This document shows, in pieces, positions 57,610 through 64,000 of a stretch of 64,000 bases of DNA. Every line of letters begins with the position of its first letter. Positions within the stretch are counted from its first letter, which is position 1. Source of the DNA: Fuerstiella sp. Its GTDB lineage: Bacteria; Planctomycetota; Planctomycetia; Planctomycetales; Planctomycetaceae. Where the stretch lies: positions 1 through 64,000 of the forward strand of contig JAQWOH010000079.1 of assembly GCA_029245955.1 (NCBI GenBank), in the 5' to 3' direction. The notes under the pieces were generated by a model. It made no database searches. It had not been told where the DNA came from and was given only the letters and a program-made list of their open reading frames with translations. The translations under genes were made by a program, and so were the position numbers.

Positions 57610-58011
57610 TCACTCATCAGTACCATGAGGGACTACTGCGATGCACTCGACTTCGAAACGAAGTGAATCCGGCAGGCAGCCGGTGATGGTTGTGCGGGCC
57701 GGAAACGGGGCTGAAAAATAGTCTTTGTACAATTCGTTGAAGGTGGCCAGATCTTTGTCGTCTCGGACATAATTTCGAGTTTGTACGACATGTGACAGGT
57801 CACAGCCCGCGGCCTTCAATACAGAATGCATATTTTCCATGGATCTGCGAAACTCGCCTTCAAAGGAATCGGAGACGATTTTTCCAGCTGGGTCCACAGA
57901 TGCCTGACCGGATACAAATACCAGATTGCCAACTACAACGCAGGGGCTGAAGGGCAGATGTGATGTGGGCGTGTCGTTTTCCTGAGGATAGCGAACGGTG
58001 GAAAGCGTCAT
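57610..58011 (-). CDS. RidA/YjgF family protein (enamine/imine deaminase-like)
   Basis: The ATG at 58011 gives a normal-length RidA (133 residues); a frame extension to 58047 adds 12 residues. Family marks are SHLPFSPCVVVGNLVFVSGQ, ASVDPAGKIV, FRRSMENMHSVLKAAGCDLS, VVQTRNYVRDDKDLATFNEL, FSAPFPARTTITGCLPDSL and EVECIAVV at the end. The Arg of the RTTITG segment is the conserved active-site Arg region (Arg105 in E. coli RidA). Members hydrolyse reactive enamine/imine intermediates formed by PLP enzymes. It lies upstream of hslV-hslU on the same strand, 129 bp apart; a functional link is not implied. Confidence 0.92.
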   Translation of the reverse strand: MTLSTVRYPQENDTPTSHLPFSPCVVVGNLVFVSGQASVDPAGKIVSDSFEGEFRRSMENMHSVLKAAGCDLSHVVQTRNYVRDDKDLATFNELYKDYFSAPFPARTTITGCLPDSLRFEVECIAVVPHGTDE

Positions 58012-58327
58012 TTGTGAACTTTCGAACTGACGTGGGATGCGGAACATGCGTTCCGGGCGGCTGCGACCGCGGCACGTTGCGTCCGGAAAAAAATCAGCAC
58101 GACTACGTGATACCGCGTCTGGCGGCGGCCATCAAGGTGGCAGACAGAGAAACGGAGCTTTCCCCCCATTCCGGTGAACGTATTGGCCGTGCTCATGGCC
58201 TTTGACACCGACGGCATGGCGCAACCATGAGTAAGTCAGTCCCGTCTTAAAGCTGGTGGTCGTGTTTGAAGATCAAAGATCGGCTGGCGGCCGTTGCTGT
58301 AAGTCGCACCCTGCCGCAATAAAAGTT
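58012..58327. other. intergenic stretch between RidA and pilus operon
   Basis: No convincing coding frame. It contains the 5' region of the RidA gene and the 3' end side of the TadE operon. No terminator hairpin was recognised. Confidence 0.4.
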
Positions 58328-58777
58328 TCAGGGGCCGGCCACAATTCCGTCGTACCGTTCGGTGGTCAGGGTGGTACTCGAATTGATCGTCAGTCCTCCC
58401 GTGAACATCGGGACAAAGACGGCGTTGTCGTCGTACGGGATGAAGATGTTGACCATGACCTCGCGTGTGTTGTTAGTGATCACATTCGGCGTGACAGTCA
58501 CTGTCAGGTTGTCGACTCCGATGATTGCCATGATGCGTTTAGCTTCGGCAATACCGAGGGCGGGGTCGGCTCCTGGTATTACAAGTCTGCGAGCTCCTTC
58601 GTAGGCAGCATTGTGGGATGTCGCTCGAATTGTGCTGAGCGTTGCGAACTCGATTCCGGCATACAGCAGAAGGAAGAATACAGGTGCGACCACGGCAAAT
58701 TCAACGACCGCTGATCCCCGCCGTAACGCCTGCGTGTCCGTACCGTGATGCGTTTGTTTTCTGAATCTGGCTATCAT
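58328..58777 (-). CDS. TadE-like pilus assembly protein
   Basis: Start at 58777 is chosen (AAGGGA 7 nt upstream); 58810 is an upstream in-frame ATG. The protein begins with a basic stretch and then the TadE pattern RRGSAVVEFAVVAPVFFLLLYAGIEFA, a single membrane helix after an E-F dipeptide (pseudopilin-like). Next comes the RATSHNAAYEGARRLVIPGA segment typical of TadE/TadG family members, and an FIPYDDNAVF strand near the end. 149 residues. Minor pseudopilin of a Flp/Tad-type pilus. Fourth gene of a minus-strand operon; 45 bp downstream of the VWA/TadG gene's stop. Confidence 0.87.
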   Translation of the reverse strand: MIARFRKQTHHGTDTQALRRGSAVVEFAVVAPVFFLLLYAGIEFATLSTIRATSHNAAYEGARRLVIPGADPALGIAEAKRIMAIIGVDNLTVTVTPNVITNNTREVMVNIFIPYDDNAVFVPMFTGGLTINSSTTLTTERYDGIVAGP

Positions 58778-58822
58778 GATAATCCCTTCGTTCCAACCGT
58801 TCTGCACCACAGGCCGATCGAA

Positions 58823-59887
58823 TCATTCGGTCAGCAGTGTTGGCAGGTTGTTGGCAATTTCTTCGAAGACGGCAATCAGTTCTGCCTGATCGTCTGCGTG
58901 CCAGTGCCGACCTCCTCCGTTGCGGGCCACAAGCTGCATGTGGGACCGATCGGCACTACGGCTGAATGTGATTGTGTGCACGGTGATGCCATAAGTGTCA
59001 TGCGCTTTGCGGGCGACGATTTCCGGCATGATGCCTCTGTTGTGCTGACCATCGGTCATCACGACAATCGTCTTTGCTGCGTTTGCACGGGCAAACGACG
59101 GATCAGTGATTCCGGCAATACCGTCCTGAAGTCCCTTTCCAATGGCGGTCCAGCCGCCAACGGACAATTTGTCGATGGTGGCCGTCAGTTGGGCATAGTT
59201 CAGGGTCATGTTCTCGTCCAGGGTGGAAGACGTGGAATAGGTTGCAACACCCACGAGTTCGTCCTGTGGAGTCGAGATCAGCGCGCTTAGAAATGCCGTG
59301 ACCGCCCGTTTCATATCTCGCCAGCGATTTCCGCCGGGAGTTCGGCGGGCCATTGATCCCGAGCGGTCCAGGACGAGCATCACATCGCGATCCATATGGG
59401 ATGCGACCGCGGTCTTCACCGGCTCGAAGTGGCCTTTGTCAAAGAGTCCCGTGAACAGCATGGGAACTGATCCCGAGGCCGATCCGCTTGTGCGGCGTCC
59501 GGTGATATGGACGCCATTCAGACCGTTGGTGTCTTCCGGCTTTTGCGTGAACAGCCAGTCGCCTGCTGCGTCGGGCGCTGATGTGCCGAAAGTCACGTCA
59601 GCACTGTCCAGTGCCAGTGCATTCCCCGCAACAGTATTTCTGGACGCAGCGTCGATCGCGACACTGCGTGCGATGTCCGTGTCCTGAGTTCGGCTCAGCA
59701 TGCGACTGCCGGCGCGTGCAGCCGCGTCGGTGGCTGTTCGCAGCTCAGTACGCGTCAACTGCATCCAGGCAATATTGACGGCATACGCCGAAAAGGCAAG
59801 GGTCACCGGCAGACATATCACGATGAGCGGCAGCATTGCGCCGCGACGATCTTGTTCGCCTGCGTTCGTTGCTCGCTGGACGTACAT
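58823..59887 (-). CDS. TadG-like protein with VWA domain
   Basis: 354 residues. TadG-type N-terminus: RRGAMLPLIVICLPVTLAFS, one transmembrane helix (about 18-41), then TRTELRTATDAAARAGSRML. Residues about 165-350 hold a von Willebrand A domain: MLVLDRSGSMARR with MIDAS D-R-S-G-S at residues 174-178, then TYSTSSTLDENM and KTIVVMTDGQHNRGIMP with further MIDAS residues. It follows the upstream TadE gene with a 1-nt gap (TAG-A-ATG), so the pair is translationally coupled. Probably a membrane-anchored minor component of the Tad pilus. Confidence 0.88.
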   Translation of the reverse strand: MYVQRATNAGEQDRRGAMLPLIVICLPVTLAFSAYAVNIAWMQLTRTELRTATDAAARAGSRMLSRTQDTDIARSVAIDAASRNTVAGNALALDSADVTFGTSAPDAAGDWLFTQKPEDTNGLNGVHITGRRTSGSASGSVPMLFTGLFDKGHFEPVKTAVASHMDRDVMLVLDRSGSMARRTPGGNRWRDMKRAVTAFLSALISTPQDELVGVATYSTSSTLDENMTLNYAQLTATIDKLSVGGWTAIGKGLQDGIAGITDPSFARANAAKTIVVMTDGQHNRGIMPEIVARKAHDTYGITVHTITFSRSADRSHMQLVARNGGGRHWHADDQAELIAVFEEIANNLPTLLTE

Positions 59888-59888
59888 T

Positions 59889-60344
59889 CTAGAATTCCTT
59901 CATCATTGTGGCCTGACCATCTACGACAACCGTGTCGTAGAACAGACCGGAGATTATGGAATTTGCATTGGCCGGCGCTGATACGCGCACAGAAATCCAC
60001 GTTTCTGCAGGCTGATCTGCAAAATCGGCAGGGGAGACGGTGATGGATGGTGAATTAACGTTGCGTGCGCTAAGAATTCGATTTGCCGCTGTGGTGACTG
60101 AGGCCTTGTCACCAGTCGGTGACACCGACACCCGAACGCCTTCATATGCCGCGACGCTGAGTGATTGTTTCAGGTAAATCAGCGAACACGCTTCGATAGT
60201 TCCGATGATCAGCATCAGAAGAATTGGCAGGCATACCGCGAACTCTGTCGCGGCTGTACCGCGACGAGCGATGTCTGTCTTGTTGCCTGGCACACGAATC
60301 CGCACGTCGCCCCGTCTCCTGATACTTGAAATCGAATCGGCCAC
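59889..60344 (-). CDS. TadE-like pilus assembly protein
   Basis: 151 residues. Basic N-terminus, then RRGTAATEFAVCLPILLMLI with the TadE pseudopilin signature (E-F followed by hydrophobic helix, about 33-55), and LKQSLSVAAYEGVRVSVSPT as in the family. The C-terminal half (SARNVNSPSITVSPADFADQ) is a small beta domain. It follows the preceding gene with a 4-bp gap and precedes the TadG/VWA gene with a 1-bp gap, so the four genes 60846-58328 form one operon. Two different TadE proteins suggest a heteromeric minor pseudopilin. Confidence 0.88.
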   Translation of the reverse strand: MADSISSIRRRGDVRIRVPGNKTDIARRGTAATEFAVCLPILLMLIIGTIEACSLIYLKQSLSVAAYEGVRVSVSPTGDKASVTTAANRILSARNVNSPSITVSPADFADQPAETWISVRVSAPANANSIISGLFYDTVVVDGQATMMKEF

Positions 60345-60348
60345 AGTT

Positions 60349-60846
60349 TCAGGCTTCTACCAATTCGGGCTCGGCTTCCACGGAAACGGACCTGTGGGTC
60401 TGAACCACATCGGTGTCGACGTGGTTTGTTTTCGCTGTGGTCCGCAGCCGATCAGTCATCGTGTTAAAGAGTTCCGGCAGGTCGTTCCACATGTCTTTCT
60501 TGCGAAATTCCAGTGGCGGCATATCTTCACCGTCGCCCAGGCGTTTTACGGTGTCACGAAGTCGACAGATCGGCCCGGAAATTCTGTTGCTGAGCGTCAG
60601 GATGTCGCGAACGAATATCGGCATCAGACAACCCAGTGCCAGCAGCATCGGAATACTTTGCTCCCAGAATACGGTTACATTGGCGGTGAAACCTCCAAAG
60701 GGGTCTTTGAAGAACTGGTTGATGAGTCCGAAGAAGGCGCCGGCACAAACAAAGACGAAGAAATGAAGAACCACTCGTAGTGCCAGAGTCCACTGCACTT
60801 CAGCATTGGTCACGGCTTTTTTTCGCAGGTTCTTCTTGCTTGCCAT
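60349..60846 (-). CDS. two-pass membrane protein with HAMP-like segment, pilus operon
   Basis: The ATG at 60846 is preferred to 60921 since the longer N-terminus adds no recognised feature. About 165 residues: a basic start (MASKKNLRKKAVTNAEVQW), first helix ALRVVLHFFVFVCAGAFFGL, loop FFKDPFGGFT, second helix QSIPMLLALGCLMPIFVRDI and then a HAMP-like cytoplasmic segment LTLSNRISGPICRLRDTVKR, LGDGEDMPPLEFRKKDMWND, where RISGPICRLRDTVKRL is the HAMP AS1 pattern. The end is acidic. Such proteins occur next to TadE/TadG genes in planctomycetes. First gene of the operon; no good ribosome binding site is visible. Function unknown, probably pilus anchoring or signal sensing. Confidence 0.78.
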   Translation of the reverse strand: MASKKNLRKKAVTNAEVQWTLALRVVLHFFVFVCAGAFFGLINQFFKDPFGGFTANVTVFWEQSIPMLLALGCLMPIFVRDILTLSNRISGPICRLRDTVKRLGDGEDMPPLEFRKKDMWNDLPELFNTMTDRLRTTAKTNHVDTDVVQTHRSVSVEAEPELVEA

Positions 60847-61522
60847 GACGAGACTGTTCTGTTCTTGAAAAGTGTATTCCGCTGACAGTGGCCACCGTTC
60901 GATTTGAGGCTTTACAGTCACGGTCCTCGCAATGGTTGGTCACTCTCTGCCGGACATTCTCAATTGCATTCGCTTTTTGAATGGTTGATTTCATCTTATG
61001 TCCGGTTGTGCAGATGCTGACGGCATGAATACCCATTGGAACACCGGCTGGATATTGGCTCTACGACGTCCACGATTCACGTCTGTATCAGTTGCGACGG
61101 AATTTTCGACTCTCCGCGAAGTCGAATGTCTTAGTGTGTTGACCGGGATCGTGGAGGCAAGGGCCGCGCAATGCGTTTGCTGAGTCCATGGGACGATCGA
61201 TGTCAGCAGACGTCATTGTGCTGCTCGATCTGGACGCATGCGATAAGGTGTATCGCCGGTTTGTCGGTACCCGACAGGGACTTTTCGGTCGTGACCCGAC
61301 GTTGCTGTATCGTGTTGCACTCTGGCAACATTTGGCCGGGAAAGTTCATTTGCGGCAGCATTCGTGATGACTTTCCGCCTTCTGCCGTTGCAATTTGACT
61401 CAGAAAGACCATTGAACGTGGGAACAAGAGGGTTCATTGCCGGTGAGCCATGAATTTCTGATGGAAATTTAACAGTAGATAAAGGAGCCCTTCTGAAAAT
61501 CAACAATCACCCAAGAGTCATT
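60847..61522. other. gene-poor divergent region
   Basis: Contains the promoters for the minus-strand pilus operon and the plus-strand TadE relic. Short frames are unconvincing and there is no identified repeat or RNA gene. Confidence 0.4.
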
Positions 61523-61879
61523 ATGAGAAAATTTGTCTCATTGTCCAAATTCCCGACCGGCGCCGATCAGCAACGTCGTGGTGCCGCGATGGTGGAAATG
61601 GCAGTTTGTTTTCCGGTCTTCATGCTGCTGCTGCTGCTGGGCATTATCGAATTCGGCCGCGGGTTAATGGTATCGCAGCTGTTAACCAGCGCCGCCAGAG
61701 AAGGCTGCCGTTCGGCGGTTATAGATGGTGCCACTGATGCCTCGGTTGAGGCAGAGATGATCACACAGGTCGTCAACACCGTGGGATGTACGGCGGCAGA
61801 TGTCGGGATTTCTATTGTCGTAACGTCCGTCAGTGATGGTTCCGTGGTGCCCCTGCCCGCCAAGCACCACCACGATTGA
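61523..61879 (+). pseudogene. truncated tadE (N-terminal half only)
   Basis: 118 codons. RRGAAMVEMAVCFPVFMLLL with the E-x-A-V-x-F-P-V-F pattern and a membrane helix is followed by QLLTSAAREGCRSAVIDGAT, all TadE-like. The family C-terminal beta domain should follow, but the frame ends quickly in VVPLPAKHHHD. The sequence just after it in another frame belongs to a TadG, so a deletion probably joined tadE to tadG. It may still be translated as a short membrane peptide. Confidence 0.6.
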
Positions 61880-62499
61880 TATTCTTCCCATCGCGCTGGA
61901 CCTTGGCCCCTGGGCGGATCTGCTGGAACAGGCTTACTCTGAAATCGATCACGGTTACGGCGACGACTATTCGTGGACTTCAGCCAGCGGTGTGGAAAAC
62001 AACACAAGTGACAGTATTCCTGAAGTTAATATGTATCCGGACCTGAACAGCGGTGACGCGCCGGGGAACCGGGGAATGACAGACCTTGGTGCAGCCGGAA
62101 ACAGCAGTGCGGACATCAAACGTCAGATTGTGGATGGCCTGAATGCGTACGATCTGTCGTTCTTCCCCAACAGCGAGATTACCTTTGATGCCAATGGTGC
62201 TCTGTATCTGAACGGTGACACCGGGATCAGTGCCGGTGTGGAGAACGCGCTGGAGTCGATCATCGGACAGGTGCGAGCTATTCCTGTCTTCATCGAAGTA
62301 ACGGGACAGGGTAACAACGCCACGTATACCAATCGTCAAGTTTGTCGGCGTACGAATCATGGACGTCAGGCTGCGCGGTGGACCGAAAGTTCGACATCTG
62401 ACTGTGCAACCCGCTCCATTTTCCCGTTCAAACGTTATCAGGGGGCAGGTTGAAGTAAACGTGGATTCGCTGTTAAGTCAGCCGGTCGTAATCCGCTGA
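61833..62499 (+). pseudogene. tadG C-terminal remnant with frameshift
   Basis: The frame from 61833 carries IDILPIALDLGPWADLLEQA, SIPEVNMYPDLNSGDAPGNR, NSSADIKRQIVDGLNAYDLS and LNGDTGISAGVENALESIIG, the C-terminal region of planctomycete TadG-like proteins. An extra A after position 62330 shifts frame. The rest of the family C-terminus continues as IVKFVGVRIMDVRLRGGPKV and ends NVDSLLSQPVVIR at 62499. The N-terminal half with the membrane helix and VWA-type start is missing. Confidence 0.78.
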
Positions 62500-62737
62500 C
62501 GCTTCACTGACTGAATGACGCAGTCGAGAACATCGTGGTCTGTCCAACACCGGATGGATCGCGGTGCTCTCGCTTACTGCATTCTATGGTGACCCTTTGA
62601 GTTAGTGAATAGGTTTCGCGGCCCTGCAGATTTACAGCGATTGGACAGCAATGCAGAAAATCAAATATCCGTGCGACACCCGGTGCCATCGCGAGGGGTT
62701 GAATTATCGTAAACCGAGTTCTTCAGGAGGTGCATTC

Positions 62738-63967
62738 ATGCGGACTGCGATTCTCTTTTTCATCACGTTGCTGTTTGGAAATGTCGTCGCGGCACAGCCT
62801 GGAGGCGGGCTTCCTTCGCCGGGGGCCTCGCTGCCGGATGTTGTGGTCTACGATGAAGACGGTCGAAAGTTTTCGTTAAGTGAACTGCGCGGCGAATATG
62901 CGGTGCTTGTCTTTGGTTGTCTGACCTGACCGCCATTTCTAAGAAACGTCCCCGGTCTGGAGACGATTGAACGTGATTATTCCGGCAAAGGTGTCAGGTT
63001 CTATTACGTTTACAAGACGCTTGCTCATCCGGAAAACAACCGCTACGTGCCTCCCGTGACCCTGGGTGAGCGATTGATGCACGTGGCCGAGGCGAAGGAG
63101 CAACTGGAAACGAAGTTCAACTGGATCTGCGATTCCATGGACAATGTTCTTAAACATGCACTTGGTAACCGTCCGAATTCAGAATTTGTGTTCGATCCGG
63201 AGGGCAAGCTTGTTGTTTCCCGGCAGTGGAGCAGTCCGTCTGAACTGAGAGCGGATCTGGAGGAACTTGTTGGTGCCGTTCAAACTGAGACTACTATTGC
63301 GGATCTGAACATGACGCCTCTTGCTCCGCCACGGACTGCCGCGACCGGGATCGTTCCCCGCGTCAAACTGGCGGGACAGATGACGCCCGTGCTTAGCAAA
63401 CCGGTCATGGAAGCATCCAGTGATCCCTATTACGTAAAACTGCGTGCCGAAGTTGACACCGACTTCTTCCGCACCGGGTACGGCAGACTTTATCTTGGTT
63501 TCTTTCTGGACCCTCTATACAAGGTCCACTGGAACAACAGGGCAATGCCCGTGGTGTTTGCGATTGAGAGCACTACCGGAATCATAGTGGCCGACGATTC
63601 GGGCGAAGGACCGGACGTTCGTGTCGCCGCTGACGCAGATCCTCGTGAGTTCCTTCTGGACATCTGTGACGATTCATTGAACGCGGCTCGTGAGCCGCAC
63701 GAACTTGTGGTCAGCGTCAGGTATTTTGCGTGCGACGATGCGGAAACATTCTGCAAGCCTGTGTCACAGACTTATCGAATCACCCTCGAACGTGACCGCG
63801 ATGGAGGATCCCGACGATCATCAGACGGTCGTGGTTTTCGACCGATCGGTGGGCGTTTTTTTGGCGGTAGTCGTCCTGGATCGCGAATGCAGGATATGTC
63901 GCGCGAAACGGAACGCCGGCGACAAAGCAACATGCCGCCGCGACGAAGTCGCGGCAGGGCACGCTAA
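62738..63967 (+). CDS. deiodinase/thioredoxin-like protein with in-frame TGA (candidate selenoprotein) and DsbD-alpha-like C-terminus
   Basis: AGGAGG lies 6 nt before the ATG, and a signal peptide is followed by PSPGASLPDVVVYDEDGRKF and VLVFGCLT, then TGA (62927-62929), PPFLRNVPGLETIERDY. The frame is open through the TGA for 345 further codons to 63967. The C-x-T-(U/C)-P-P-F sequence is the active-site motif of the iodothyronine-deiodinase-like thioredoxin fold, where the recoded position is Sec or Cys; VRFYYVYKTLAHPENNRYVP, NWICDSMDNVLKHAL and FVFDPEGKLVVSRQW match that fold. Sec is residue 64. After residue 200 a second domain with LYLGFFLDPLYKVHWNNRAM and SVRYFACDDAETFCKPVSQT (Cys332, Cys339) resembles the N-terminal alpha domain of DsbD. 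The tail is basic. Without recoding it is split into two meaningless pieces at 62738-62929 and 63047-63967. Confidence 0.8.
62947..62965 (+). promoter_or_regulatory. candidate bacterial SECIS hairpin of the deiodinase-like gene
   Basis: CGTCCCC, loop GGTCT (62954-62958), GGAGACG. Six pairs form, with one C-A mismatch. The loop begins 24 nt after the TGA. In E. coli fdhF the SelB-binding SECIS has the same GGUCU sequence in its apical loop. Position, stem and loop all agree with a bacterial SECIS. Confidence 0.7.
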
Positions 63968-64000
63968 AGCAGTTCATCTGTTGTCGTGGACAATGCTGGC

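Noticed and set aside
62738-62929. short secreted protein ending at TGA 62927 and separate gene starting GTG 63047
   Set aside because: Both lie in the same frame, and the joined sequence matches the deiodinase fold across the TGA.
1-64000. CRISPR arrays, rRNA and tRNA genes
   Set aside because: I looked for regular spaced repeats, CCA-ended cloverleaf patterns and rRNA motifs by eye and saw none; a tRNAscan or CRISPR search would be needed to exclude them.

Overview
The window looks like chromosomal DNA of a marine-type planctomycete (phylum Planctomycetota). The evidence is the gene content: PSD1/PSCyt1 cytochrome proteins paired with DUF1501 proteins, a PVC-type membrane dehydrogenase with a C-terminal haem domain, Gfo/Idh/MocA oxidoreductases with Tat-type leaders, TadE/TadG-like pilus genes, a giant VCBS-repeat protein with a planctomycete N-terminal LEPR-XLL-like motif, and few strong ribosome binding sites. 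Genus cannot be decided from the sequence. Intergenic space is generous and carries many decayed genes.

Layout. 0-3.2 kb: minus-strand 5' part of a giant VCBS-repeat secreted protein that runs off the window. 3.2-11.8 kb: sparse region with a transposase relic, a small secreted protein, a planctomycete-type hypothetical, an SMP-30/gluconolactonase-like protein, an aspartate/glutamate racemase pseudogene and a DUF4159 protein. 11.8-21.3 kb: a PVC dehydrogenase/haem/SGNH fusion, a short pilin-like membrane protein, a CBM9-like protein, a transglutaminase-esterase fusion and an IS3-type relic. 21.4-27.7 kb: a minus-strand operon of PSD1 cytochrome, DUF1501 and DsbA/FrnE-like oxidoreductase, preceded by an alpha/beta hydrolase. 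28.2-36.6 kb: a Tol/Ton-like set of TPR protein, ExbB, ExbD and a large PD40/terpenoid-cyclase-fold protein. 36.8-43.3 kb: a 2-oxoacid:ferredoxin oxidoreductase pseudogene, phosphoesterase, serine beta-lactamase-like and GNAT genes, then a dead PSD1/DUF1501 pair. 43.4-52.7 kb: HEAT-repeat and two divergent Gfo/Idh/MocA genes, then a coupled cytochrome/DUF1501-like pair. 52.8-60.9 kb: a VWA protein, hslU, hslV, RidA and a four-gene TadE/TadG pilus operon. 61.5-62.5 kb: a broken tadE-tadG remnant. 62.7-64 kb: a deiodinase-like gene.

The most interesting result is that two thiol-redox genes contain an in-frame TGA exactly at the catalytic cysteine position. One is the DsbA/FrnE-like gene at 21438-22052, which reads DYI-TGA-PWCY. 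The other is the deiodinase-like gene at 62738-63967, which reads GCLT-TGA-PPF. The second has, 24 nt after the TGA, a hairpin whose loop is GGTCT, like the SECIS loop of E. coli fdhF. The two genes are unrelated and 40 kb apart, so the simplest reading is that this organism decodes UGA as selenocysteine and both are selenoproteins that a standard gene caller would truncate or split. The DsbA-like gene is also translationally coupled (ATGA overlap) to a DUF1501 gene in a PSD1 operon.

A second theme is gene decay: at least six pseudogenes, several containing exact short tandem duplications of 15-21 bp.
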